NCBI RefSeq assembly: GCF_002263495.1
Contig: NZ_CP022753.1
Coordinates: forward strand, 5,758,312-5,822,311
DNA from: Nocardiopsis gilva YIM 90087
GTDB lineage: Bacteria > Actinomycetota > Actinomycetes > Streptosporangiales > Streptosporangiaceae
Reading direction: 5' to 3'
DNA: 64,000 nt
Shown here: positions 56,601 to 63,867 of the stretch, one piece after another
Layout: every line of letters begins with the position of its first letter
Position numbering within the stretch: position 1 is the first letter of the stretch
The notes under the pieces: model-generated
The model's database searches: none
What the model saw: only the letters and a program-made list of their open reading frames with translations
Told to the model about the DNA's origin: nothing
Translations under genes and position numbers: made by a program

Positions 56601-58458
56601 GCGCCGCGGCGGTCTCGGCGCGCGCCGCGGCCGCCCCGTCGGCGTAGCCGAGCAGGTCGTGCAGCTCGGCGAGTCTGCCGCGCAGCTCGACGAGGTCGAT
56701 ACCGGCCACCGGATCGCGTTCGACGGCCTGTTCCAGGCCCTCCAGGTCGACGTGGGTGACGCTCTCGCGGGGCGCGAGGATGGTCGGCACCGGCTGCGGC
56801 ACCTGCCCGAGCGTGCCGGGATCGATGCCCCCGGTGCGGGCGGTCTCCTCCATCTCGGAGTGCAGGCGCTGCAGGCCGGACAGGGCGCGTTCGATCGAGG
56901 CGATGTCGTTGGTCAACCTCTCCTTGGCGCGCTCCTCCGACATCAGGGCGTAGCCCGCGGCCGTCCAGGCGGCTTCGGCCGCGCGGATGTAGGCGCTGAC
57001 GGCGGCCTGGCGCGCCTCGTGCTCCTGGACGCTGACACCGGCGTCGGCCATGGCGCCCGCGGTGAGGGTGTCGGCGTCGGAGGCGGCGGTGTCGCGCGTG
57101 CGGCGGAGCCGGTCGCGCTCTTCCTGGACGGCGCTCTCGGCCGCGACGAGCTGGTCGAGCTCGTCGGTGAGGCGGGCGACCTCGGAGTCGCGATGCTGGT
57201 ACTCGCCGATCTGCTCGCGGACGGCGTGCGCCTCGGTGCGCAGGGTGCCGCGCAGGTAGCTCCGGTAGTCGGTGAGGAAGGCGGAGACCTGGTCGCGTGC
57301 CGTGCCGAGGGAGGCCAGGCGGTCGCGTGCCTCCTCCAGGTCGGCGATATTGCGCGCGACCTCGTCCAGGACGGTCTCGTCCATGGGAGGCAGGGCCTCG
57401 GCGAGGACCGAGACGAGCTCACCGGCCTCCAGCCGCTCGCCGATGGTGGGGCGGCGCAGCCGGTAGAGGAGGTGGATGAGGTTGCGGTAGCGGACGGGGT
57501 CGTCGATGCCGAACAGCTCGCGCATGACCCGGGCCCGGTAGGTGACCGGGGTGTCGTAGCAGTTGTCCTGGCCGACCTCGGTGCGGAGCCGGTCGATGGG
57601 CATCGGGCGGTCGTCGACGGCGAGGCTGAGATCCGTGCCGACGCGGCGGTCGGTGACGAAGAAGACGCTGCGGGCGCCGGTGTCGGCGGACGCGGTGATG
57701 GCGGCGCCGAGCGTCAGGTGGGCGGCGCCGGACTCCTCGGTGTCGCCGTCGCGGACGAACTCCACCCACAGGTAGCCGAGGAGGGAGGTGGTGGGGGCGG
57801 AGTCGGTGTTCTCGTCGCCGCGGCCCGCGCCGTCACGGTCGTCGTCGCCGTCGGCGGGGGTGCGGCCGTCCAGCATGAGCCAGCGCAGGCTGGTGCGGCT
57901 GGTGCCGGTGGTGTCGAGGCGGCGGGCGTCGCCGTCGAGGAGGAACGGCAGCAGCATCTCCAGCGCCTTGGACTTGCCGGTGCCGTTGCGTCCGCGCAGC
58001 AGGAGGCGGCCGTCCGCGAAGTCGAAGGTGTGGTCGTCGTACTGCCAGACGTTGCAGATTCCGGCGCGGTTGAGCCGGTACCGGCAGGCGCGGTCCGCCT
58101 CCCCGTCGCTCGGCGACCGACGGTCCGCGGACGCGCCTGCCGGCGTGTCCGGTGCGTCAGCGGCGTCGGTGCCGGCGGCGCCGTTTCCTGCCGCGGTCTC
58201 CTCGGTGCGCTCTTCCAGCGCGGTCCCGGACCGGGCCGGAGCGTGGCCGTTCGGGGACGGGGCGGCGGCCGCGCCGTCGTCCTCGGATACCGGGGCGCCA
58301 GACGACGCCAGGAGGTCGGTCCCGCTGTCCTCGCCCGCACCGGCTTCGTCGGATGGGGACGGCGCCGAGGGAACCGTGCGGTCGTCGCCGCCCTGGGCCG
58401 GGCCCATGCTGCGGACCTGCCGCATCACCGAGGCGATCGGGTCATCCAGGTCGGACAT
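53686..58458 (-). CDS. jetC: JetC-like SMC ATPase of type II Wadjet (TIGR02680-like)
   Basis: MukB-like ATPase that in Wadjet drives loop extrusion on small circular DNA. Chosen start is ATG at 58458 (MSDLDDPIASVMRQVRSMGP), six bases after GGAG, giving 1590 residues; a GTG at 58515 is also open. Residues 1-120 are disordered, acidic and unusual. The conserved part begins YRLNRAGICNVWQYDDHTFD, with P-loop GRNGTGKS at 156-163 followed by KALEMLLPFLLDGD. Long coiled-coil arms rich in E, A and R surround a hinge. The signature is LSQGEQRVIAYLV and Walker B is RLILLDDAFAKVDEPT. All ATPase motifs are intact. Confidence 0.85.
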   Translation of the reverse strand: MSDLDDPIASVMRQVRSMGPAQGGDDRTVPSAPSPSDEAGAGEDSGTDLLASSGAPVSEDDGAAAAPSPNGHAPARSGTALEERTEETAAGNGAAGTDAADAPDTPAGASADRRSPSDGEADRACRYRLNRAGICNVWQYDDHTFDFADGRLLLRGRNGTGKSKALEMLLPFLLDGDARRLDTTGTSRTSLRWLMLDGRTPADGDDDRDGAGRGDENTDSAPTTSLLGYLWVEFVRDGDTEESGAAHLTLGAAITASADTGARSVFFVTDRRVGTDLSLAVDDRPMPIDRLRTEVGQDNCYDTPVTYRARVMRELFGIDDPVRYRNLIHLLYRLRRPTIGERLEAGELVSVLAEALPPMDETVLDEVARNIADLEEARDRLASLGTARDQVSAFLTDYRSYLRGTLRTEAHAVREQIGEYQHRDSEVARLTDELDQLVAAESAVQEERDRLRRTRDTAASDADTLTAGAMADAGVSVQEHEARQAAVSAYIRAAEAAWTAAGYALMSEERAKERLTNDIASIERALSGLQRLHSEMEETARTGGIDPGTLGQVPQPVPTILAPRESVTHVDLEGLEQAVERDPVAGIDLVELRGRLAELHDLLGYADGAAAARAETAAALRDRAIERAAAERREAALDGEAEAAEAALERAAERERSAIDAVRTASADYAHQVREWTTRLREVVPEADLNEAVAALEEHVELPLDDARRVLDADVPATIADAVHDMVDPLLRDLRTRRDTAVGEERELAGELDDLADRKDNGSDHIPAARPQWATAPRRPSAGLPFYMAVDFTPELTTSERAGLEAALEASGLLSGWITADGAVVDPGTRDLVLTPSRQANGRTLLDALTPADMGDSGIAPRTVEALLCSIGLLPAPGEEVVDPQPRHRRDSASPPASAVSLDGRWRLGVTSGAHFKSAPEYIGADVRTDTNDRHVANIDRRIDIAEALLAEAGERRSDIEQRHGALVATVRDLPDPGGLAAAWAALDNARSWLADAKRDHTAATDAAEAARRDALALRSEMAEPAAEHALPAAPDQLTGTLTVLDRLRVQIASAYRDLEALAVQLEEYQRHTADWERTRSDRIIAEDARTAAIGDMITVRRQIELTDRARVAVPEQIETAVGEVRGRMEEAEKRLPEVERAAQQARDDRVAAETRLDTAVFERAGQARRACAAGDGLHRMIEDADGRPDTTLLAAAGLADVAPLAGRRDTETADGAEDTAEPATDGATDDAGAEDAEDHDALAERVRELDALVAAIEAGLGEGAEDPLIDDSGILRRREELHRLLASSGAVGARTELTEPAGLKRVTVHDDGGSYDITDYADRLDRAIAQAEEAVLIREEEAFERHLLGELAGHLSQQIDAARALISSMNGVLGDVTTSQGLGVRLEWDLAPDADEDIQAVVPLLARPAAQRTRVESTRLRDALRRCIEAIRRLDPTATGGAQLRAALDYRSWFAFTVYVTNAAYPERERRLSHRTALSQGEQRVIAYLVLFAAAAAQFDALAEQAPTAPRLILLDDAFAKVDEPTHGRLLGLLVELDLDFVLTSERVWGCFPNVPSLHIYECLRDPAVPGIATLHFSWDGRRRRLIGV

Positions 58459-58644
58459 CGACGTCTCCGCTCCCTCGATCATGTTGGCGGCGCCCTTCGC
58501 CCCGCTCCCGCTCACCGGCCGTCCTCCGCACCGTGTCCTGCGTCGGCCTCGCGCCGGGGACCCCGCCCGTCGGCGGTCCTGACATTGTCCCGGATCCCCG
58601 CGGGCGGACGGACGCCATCGGCGCAGAAGACATCGCTCGCCGTG

Positions 58645-59913
58645 TCACGCTCGCTCTCCCGGCACCGACTCCGTTTCTTCTCCCTCACCCCGCACCGTTG
58701 TCGCGTCCGCGCGCTGCGATCGCTGCCCCCGTCTGCCTCCGTACCGGGCGGCGGCCGCGAGGAGGCTCCAGCCGTCGTACCCGGTGGCGCTCGGCGAGGG
58801 GTGGCTCATCAGACCGGCGTCGCGGAGCAGTCGGAGCACACGGTGGGTGAGGTCGTCCTGGTCGGGGATGTGGGAAAGGGCGGTACGGGACCAGCAGTGG
58901 CGCGGCTCGGCGTCGGGAGCGACAACGGCGGCGATCTCGGTGCGCAGGGTGTCGGGGGGCACGGGGACAGCGTGCACGGGTGAGTGCTCCGGACGCAGCC
59001 GCGCGATCAGGCGCTCCAGCAGAAGCAGCGCCGCCTGGCCGATCGGGTCGCCGCTGGGGAAGACGGCGCCGCGGTCCTCCTCGGTCTCGTCGGGCATGAT
59101 CAGCGCGATGCCCTCGGCGCGGATCTCGGCGTCGCAGCCGAGCAGCTCGCCGAGTTCGGCGACGGCCCGCCACTGGTGGTGGGCGAGGCGCTCGCGCTGC
59201 CGCTCGGACAGGTCGGCGCGGTAGACGACGGGCGTCTCGGCGAGCATGCGACGCAGCGCGACCTCACCGGCTTCGTCGCCCGACGGGTCGGTGCCCTCCA
59301 TCCCCTCCACGAAGACGGAGGGGTCGGGAGCGGAGTGCGGCGGGTGCGCGACCACGCGGCGGGCCAGCTCCAGATCGACTTCCAGCCACACCTCCCGCGC
59401 CCCGTCGGCGGCGTACCCGGAGTACGCGGCGAGCGTCCCCTCGCGTTCGGTGATCACGCCCCAGCCGACGAGGTGGCGCAGTGCGGCGGCGAAGGTGCGG
59501 CGCTCGGCCATCCGGTCGCGGGGGTCCAGGTCGAGTCCGGCCTCCGTGGCAGCGGCATGCACGTCGGCGGCCAGCCGCGACACCGGAAGCGTGGGCGGCG
59601 CCTCCACCAGGGCGGCCAGGGCGAGGGCGAGGTAGGTGTAGGCGCGCGGGGAGAAGTGGGCGCCGCTGGACCGGGTGAGGGGGCGGGCGACGGACCGGAC
59701 GAGGCCGGTCTTGGCGAGGCGTGCGTGGTCGGCCGCGACCGTCAACCGGTAGTCCAGGATTCGGTGGAACCGCTGGATCAGCCAGTCGGAGTGGGCGCGG
59801 ATGACCGCGAAGTCCTCGGGGTGGGTGCGGGCGGTGACGATCGGGGCGGTCAGGAGCCGCCGCGCGGCCGCCTGGCGCTCTCCGATGAGCGCGATGTCCT
59901 CGCTGGACTCCAC
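58645..59913 (-). CDS. jetB: JetB-like kleisin-interacting subunit of type II Wadjet (DUF2398/TIGR02678-like)
   Basis: 422 residues from GTG at 59913, eight bases after a strong GGAGGTGA. ERQAAARRLLTAPIVTARTH, the HSDWLIQRFHRILDYRLTVA segment and ARLAKTGLVRSVARPLTRSS are the landmarks of this family, followed by a winged-helix-like region (LRHLVGWGVITEREG) and ETPVVYRADLSERQRERLAH. In Wadjet, JetB (KITE-like) sits on the kleisin JetA and JetC. It looks full length. Gaps of about 118 and 186 bases separate it from jetA and the chosen jetC start. Confidence 0.85.
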   Translation of the reverse strand: MESSEDIALIGERQAAARRLLTAPIVTARTHPEDFAVIRAHSDWLIQRFHRILDYRLTVAADHARLAKTGLVRSVARPLTRSSGAHFSPRAYTYLALALAALVEAPPTLPVSRLAADVHAAATEAGLDLDPRDRMAERRTFAAALRHLVGWGVITEREGTLAAYSGYAADGAREVWLEVDLELARRVVAHPPHSAPDPSVFVEGMEGTDPSGDEAGEVALRRMLAETPVVYRADLSERQRERLAHHQWRAVAELGELLGCDAEIRAEGIALIMPDETEEDRGAVFPSGDPIGQAALLLLERLIARLRPEHSPVHAVPVPPDTLRTEIAAVVAPDAEPRHCWSRTALSHIPDQDDLTHRVLRLLRDAGLMSHPSPSATGYDGWSLLAAAARYGGRRGQRSQRADATTVRGEGEETESVPGERA

Positions 59914-60031
59914 TGGTGTCCGTCACCTCCTGCGCCTGGTTATGTGCTTCTCGGGGCCGAAGGGGCGCCGGTCGTCTCGTGGTGGTCGGGGTAGGCCAGG
60001 GCAGTGCGCCGATGAGATCGCCCGGCCCGAT

Positions 60032-60823
60032 TCACGCCTGGCGGACCAGCCGGATCCCGGGATCCAGCCCCGCCAGCCCGCAGTCGTCCGTCGTCGTGTC
60101 GGACACGGCGGTGTCGTCGGTGTCCTCGGTGTCGTCGATCTCGTCAGCGTCGGTCCCCGCGTCGACCGCGTATGCGGTGATCTGCATCCGCAGGCCTTCG
60201 AGTGTGAGGTCGCCGTCAGCCCCCCGCAGGGTGATGCGTGCCGTCGGAGCGCTGCGGATGTGCAGCCGGATACCGAGTTCGAGGTCTCCGGCGGAGACGG
60301 GGGAGAGGGTGGCGTCACCGGCGCTCAGGGTGGCGGTGAGGAGTTCCATGAGCACCTCCAGCGCGAGGCCGGACAGGTGCGGCCGGGCATTGTCGCCCGT
60401 GGGTTCGGCCAGCACGCGGCGCAGCTCCTGGGCGGCGGTGCGCCGCCAGTGAGCGGAGGACTCGGCGGCGTCGCGCAGGCGCGCCTGCTGGTCGGTGTGG
60501 TCGGGGATGGGGGCGGGGGGCAGAGCGCTGGTGAGCCGGAGGGCGGCGGTGCGGGCGAGTGGCGCGTCCCACCAGCTCGTGGTGGCGGCGACGGCGTCCT
60601 CACCGGTGCCGCCGAGGTGGCGGGCCGGGTGGACCGCGAACGCGGCGGTGAAGAGCTCGTGCGCGGTGTCGGTCTCAGCGGCTTCGAACCAGGAGGCAAG
60701 GCGGAGCAGCGCGGCGCGGCCGTGCCTGGGCACAGGCACACCCGTGTCGTCCGCGCGCTCGCTGGCCCGCGCGACGCCGTCGTCGGCGGTCGCCGTCGTC
60801 GCCTGGTTCGCTGAGTCACCCAC
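60032..60823 (-). CDS. jetA: Truncated JetA-like protein (C-terminal half of DUF2397/TIGR02677)
   Basis: 263 residues from GTG at 60823. It begins with a short variable stretch, then RHGRAALLRLASWFEAAETD, AHELFTAAFAVHPARHLG and TTSWWDAP, which correspond to about the middle of JetA. Then come the R/A-rich helical part and a C-terminal beta domain (ITLRGADGDLTLEGLRMQI), and an extra acidic tail. Type II JetA is normally about 500 residues; the N-terminal half with the winged-helix and kleisin-like helices is absent. An in-frame TGA lies just upstream (60829-60827), and no JetA N-terminal sequence is visible in the 60830-61020 gap. It may be a pseudogene remnant or a reduced subunit. Confidence 0.65.
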   Translation of the reverse strand: MGDSANQATTATADDGVARASERADDTGVPVPRHGRAALLRLASWFEAAETDTAHELFTAAFAVHPARHLGGTGEDAVAATTSWWDAPLARTAALRLTSALPPAPIPDHTDQQARLRDAAESSAHWRRTAAQELRRVLAEPTGDNARPHLSGLALEVLMELLTATLSAGDATLSPVSAGDLELGIRLHIRSAPTARITLRGADGDLTLEGLRMQITAYAVDAGTDADEIDDTEDTDDTAVSDTTTDDCGLAGLDPGIRLVRQA

Positions 60824-60947
60824 AACTCAGCAGACTAAAGACCCTGGGCCACTGTCGCGCCCAAAACCCGGGCTCCGACATCCGCGGCGATACCCGAAAC
60901 TACGCCTTGACCTGCGAAGAAACCATCCCCTGTATTTCTTGAGGAGA

Positions 60948-60991
60948 ACCCGTCCCCGCGACGGTGGCCGAGCGGTGTCGCGGGGACGGGT
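60948..60991 (-). terminator. Terminator before the Wadjet-like cluster
   Basis: Perfect 15-base arms ACCCGTCCCCGCGAC / GTCGCGGGGACGGGT with a 14-base loop, 30 bases past the stop of the lipoprotein gene at 61021. It isolates that gene from jetA. Confidence 0.8.
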
Positions 60992-61020
60992 CGGCCAGTG
61001 GACCGGGCGGCCCGCGGTCC

Positions 61021-61542
61021 TTAGTCGGTCGACGGAACCATCAGCCGGCCGCCGTCGGCCTCCTCCATGCGCTCCTTCATGTCCGGGGGAAGCTCGGAGT
61101 CGTCCGGCACCGAATAGGCGGTGTAGTAGTCGTCGCCGTCGAAGTCCTTGGGGGTGTCGAGCTCGACGGTGACCGGGAAGGGGTCGTCCTGGCACTCGGG
61201 GAGGCACCAGGTTCCCGACACCGTGCCCTCGCCGACGGCCGGCGACTGGCCCCAGCCGGACCAGGTCAGGTCGGAAAAGGTGGTGAACTCCGAGGCGACC
61301 AGGACCTTCGGGCGCTGGTCGCGGAATCCCTCCTCGTTGCCGTAGGTGTTGAAGACGTAGATCTCGCCGTCGTCGCGGCCGTCCCCATCGGTGGGCGTGG
61401 GCTCGCCCGCTGTCGCTGTCCTGTCGGTCGGCGAGGGCGCGCCGCCCGGACCACCTCCGGAGCCGCCGTTTCGGTCCCCGCATCCGGCGACCGCTGTCAG
61501 GGCGCACAGCGCCCCGACGACAGCCAGGCGTGTCATGTCCAT
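61021..61542 (-). CDS. Small lipoprotein of unknown function
   Basis: 173 residues from ATG at 61542 (MDMTRLAVVGALCALTAVAG), five bases after GGGAGGGG. Lipobox with Cys at 21, then a G/S/P/T/D-rich linker. The mature domain is about 115 residues: EIYVFNTYGNEEGFRDQRPK, SDLTWSGWGQSPAVGEGTVS, GTWCLPECQDDPFPVTVELD. The CLPEC pair and the W-x-W strands suggest a small secreted beta domain. I do not recognise the family. Confidence 0.75.
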   Translation of the reverse strand: MDMTRLAVVGALCALTAVAGCGDRNGGSGGGPGGAPSPTDRTATAGEPTPTDGDGRDDGEIYVFNTYGNEEGFRDQRPKVLVASEFTTFSDLTWSGWGQSPAVGEGTVSGTWCLPECQDDPFPVTVELDTPKDFDGDDYYTAYSVPDDSELPPDMKERMEEADGGRLMVPSTD

Positions 61543-61688
61543 GTCGTCCCCTCCCACCACTGCGTTGGCTACGCCCCGTGGTGATCCCCTTTCTGCGAGC
61601 GATCTCACTTCCAGGTGACCCGGACGCGGGCCGCTGTCGTCGCGCACCCCCATGCGGCCGCCGCCCTATCTGCGTGCCACAACCCCCA

Positions 61689-61717
61689 TTACCAAACAAG
61701 CGCTTGGCTGTTATAAG
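61689..61717 (+). promoter_or_regulatory. Promoter with KstR2-like palindrome, probably leaderless
   Basis: TTACCA (61689-61694), 17-base spacer, TATAAG (61712-61717); the ATG of the next gene begins only seven bases after the -10, so the transcript is probably leaderless. The spacer is filled by AACAAGCGCTTGGC (61695-61708), which fits the TetR-type KstR2 consensus (A-n-CAAG-nn-CTTG-n-T) at all but the last position. A repressor there would block polymerase directly. Confidence 0.6.
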
Positions 61718-61723
61718 GGGGTC

Positions 61724-62230
61724 ATGAGCACGCCACGGGTCTCCGCCGCCGAGGGATGGTTCATGGTCGACGCTGACGGTCCCCACCTCCTGGGGACACG
61801 CTGCGCGGACTGCGGAACCGTGCACTTTCCGCCGGAGCGGGGGTTCTGCCGCAATCCGTCCTGCTCCGGCGAGGATTTCGCGCACATCCGGCTCTCCCGG
61901 CGCGGCCAGATCTGGTCCTATACCGACAGCCGCTACCCGCCCCCGGCGCCCTACATCGCGCGGACCGATCCCTACGAACCCTTCACGCTGGCCGCGGTGG
62001 AGCTGGCGGCCGAGCGCATCGTCATCCTGGGGCAGACGGTGCCCGGCGTGACCGTCGACGACCTGGAGATCGGCCAGGAAGCGGAGTTGGCCGCGGGCGT
62101 GCTGTACGCCGACGACGCGTGCGAGTACCTCATCTGGAAGTGGCGTCCGCTGCCCGGCCCCGCAGAGGGCGGGGGCGACGGCGTCGATGCCCGCACACGG
62201 CCCCGGCCGGATGCGGGGCCGGGCCGATGA
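61724..62230 (+). CDS. DUF35 OB-fold protein with zinc ribbon
   Basis: 168 residues from ATG at 61724 (MSTPRVSAAEGWFMVDADGP). The rubredoxin-like ribbon has CADC and CRNPSC (HLLGTRCADCGTVHFPPERG), followed by the OB fold (RRGQIWSYTDSRYPPPAPYI, VILGQTVPGVTVDDLEIGQE). DUF35 proteins partner thiolases or lipid-transfer aldolases (the Ltp2-ChsH2 type) and bind acyl-CoA. The end overlaps the thiolase start by four bases (ATGA), which supports a complex. Confidence 0.88.
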   Translation: MSTPRVSAAEGWFMVDADGPHLLGTRCADCGTVHFPPERGFCRNPSCSGEDFAHIRLSRRGQIWSYTDSRYPPPAPYIARTDPYEPFTLAAVELAAERIVILGQTVPGVTVDDLEIGQEAELAAGVLYADDACEYLIWKWRPLPGPAEGGGDGVDARTRPRPDAGPGR

Positions 62231-63417
62231 CCGCCGCCGACGTCGCCGTCGCGGGCACCGGCATGCACCCGTGGGGAAAGTGGGGCCGCGGTTTCGTCGA
62301 ATACGGCGTCACCGCCGCTCGAGCGGCCCTCGCCGACGCCGGCATCGAGCACACCGACGTCGGCTTCATCGCCGGAGCCTGCACCATCCGCAACGGTTAC
62401 CCCGGGTTCGTGGCCGGGGCCACGTTCGCCCAGGCGCTCGGCTGGAGCGGCGCGCAGATCGCCAGCTGCTACGCGGCGTGCGCGAGTGGCGCGCAGGCCA
62501 TCGCCGTCGCCCGCGCGCAGATCTTGGCCGGGCTGTGCGACGTCGCCCTGGTCATCGGCTCGGACTCCGCGCCCAAGGGCTTCTTCGCGCCCGTCTCCGG
62601 GGACCGCCCGGACGACCCCGACTGGCTCCGCTTCCGTCTCCTGGGCGCGACCAACCCGGCCTACTTCGCGCTGGCGGCTCGGCGCCGTATGGCGCTGTAC
62701 GGCTCCACTTCGGCCGATTTCGCCCGGGTGAAGGTGAAGAACGCGGGCCATGGGGCGGCCAATCCCAACGCGCGCTACCGCGCGAAGGTCACCGAGGAGG
62801 ACGTGCTCGCGTCCCCGATCGTGGCCGACCCGCTGCGGCTGCTGGACATCTGCGCGACCAGCGACGGGGCGGCCGCTCTGGTTCTGACCGGGGTGGACCA
62901 CGCGCGCCGACGCCAGCGGCGGCCGGTACGCCTCAGCGCCGTCGCCACGGTCACGCCGCGCTTTCCGAACCACCTTCTGGAAATACCGAACTTCGCCACC
63001 GATTCCTGCCTCGTTCTCAACCCACCCGAGACGCCATTTCGCGCCTCCATCGCACAGGCCGCCTACGAACAGGCCGGGGTGGGGCCGGAGGATCTCGATC
63101 TGGCCGAGGTGTATGACCTGTCGACCGCCCTGGAACTGGACTGGTACGAGGACATCGGGCTGTGCCCGGTCGGGGACGCCGAGGGATTGTTGCGCGACGG
63201 CGCGACGGAGATCGGCGGGCGCATCCCGGTCAATCCCAGCGGCGGACTCGCGAGTTTCGGTGAGGCGGTCCCCGCGCAGGCGATCGCCCAGGTATACGAA
63301 ATCACCCGACAATTGCAGGGGCGGGCCGACGACCGCCAGGTGCGCCCCGCACGCGTCGGAATCGCGGTGAATCAGGGCCTTTTCGGGCACGGCTCCGCGG
63401 TCGTCCTCCGACGGTGA
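62227..63417 (+). CDS. Thiolase-like lipid-transfer protein (SCP-x/Ltp type)
   Basis: 396 residues from ATG at 62227. The thiolase fold lacks many canonical acetyl-CoA thiolase motifs. The nucleophile-loop cysteine is in SCYAACASGAQAIAVARAQI; the second half has DLAEVYDLSTALELDWYEDI and NPSGGLASFGEAVPAQAIAQ, and GLFGHGSAVVL closes it. This pattern is that of Ltp/SCP-x thiolases and retro-aldolases used in sterol or fatty-acid side-chain breakdown. The DUF35 partner and KstR2-like site favour a degradative role; thiolase versus aldolase activity cannot be decided by reading. Confidence 0.88.
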   Translation: MTAADVAVAGTGMHPWGKWGRGFVEYGVTAARAALADAGIEHTDVGFIAGACTIRNGYPGFVAGATFAQALGWSGAQIASCYAACASGAQAIAVARAQILAGLCDVALVIGSDSAPKGFFAPVSGDRPDDPDWLRFRLLGATNPAYFALAARRRMALYGSTSADFARVKVKNAGHGAANPNARYRAKVTEEDVLASPIVADPLRLLDICATSDGAAALVLTGVDHARRRQRRPVRLSAVATVTPRFPNHLLEIPNFATDSCLVLNPPETPFRASIAQAAYEQAGVGPEDLDLAEVYDLSTALELDWYEDIGLCPVGDAEGLLRDGATEIGGRIPVNPSGGLASFGEAVPAQAIAQVYEITRQLQGRADDRQVRPARVGIAVNQGLFGHGSAVVLRR

Positions 63418-63430
63418 TCACAAAGGCGAG

Positions 63431-63476
63431 AGGATCCCCCGGCCCACCCCGGTGCGGGGAAAGGCGCGGGGAATCC
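63431..63476 (+). terminator. Terminator after the DUF35-thiolase operon
   Basis: AGGATCCCCCG / CGGGGAATCCT, 11-base arms with one mismatch and an inner GGCC/CACCCC-GGGG structure, 13 bases past the stop and followed by CCCTTTCTTTC. Confidence 0.7.
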
Positions 63477-63547
63477 TCCCTTTCTTTCGAATCTCGGCGC
63501 TGACTACGGCGACTAGGTCACGGCCGCCGCGTCACCCAACTACCTGA

Positions 63548-63847
63548 TTAGTAGTGGTGGCCGTGGTGGTGATGGCCGTGGTGGCCGTGGTGGTGGCCGT
63601 GGTGGTGGCCGTGGTGGTGGCCCTTGTGCTTCTCAACATTCGTGTTGATCGGGCCGTTGGTGCAGTGGCCGGTGTGCTGCGGCGACGCGATCGGAATCGC
63701 GAGGATGTTGGCGTTGCAGAGCTGAATTGGAATCAGCTGCAGGTTGTTGTTGGCCGTGTAGCCGTCGGCGTGAGCGGGCGTCCCCATCATCAGGGCGCTC
63801 ATGGCGGCCCCGGCCACGAGGGCACCCGCAGCGAACTTGCGCAGCAT
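63548..63847 (-). CDS. Chaplin-like secreted protein with histidine-rich tail
   Basis: 99 residues. Signal peptide MLRKFAAGALVAGAAMSALM ending PAHA, then a core of about 37 residues with NNNLQLIPIQLCNANILAIP and two cysteines 18 apart (LCNAN, GHCTNG). The pattern is that of the chaplin domain: alternating hydrophobic residues and a disulfide loop. The tail after VEKHKG is GHHH repeats ending HHY, able to bind Ni, Cu or Zn. GGAG lies upstream of the ATG at 63847. A second copy follows at 63868. The chaplin assignment is by pattern only. Confidence 0.75.
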   Translation of the reverse strand: MLRKFAAGALVAGAAMSALMMGTPAHADGYTANNNLQLIPIQLCNANILAIPIASPQHTGHCTNGPINTNVEKHKGHHHGHHHGHHHGHHGHHHHGHHY

Positions 63848-63867
63848 TGTGGAGCTCCTTACCAGAA

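Noticed and set aside
61972-63390. A 472-residue minus-strand open frame opposite the DUF35-thiolase genes
   Set aside because: Lacks recognisable motifs and is antisense to a convincing operon.
63551-63610. Tandem GTGGTGGCC-type repeats as a possible microsatellite
   Set aside because: They are the codons of the histidine/glycine tail of the chaplin-like protein, in frame with a good signal peptide and ribosome site.
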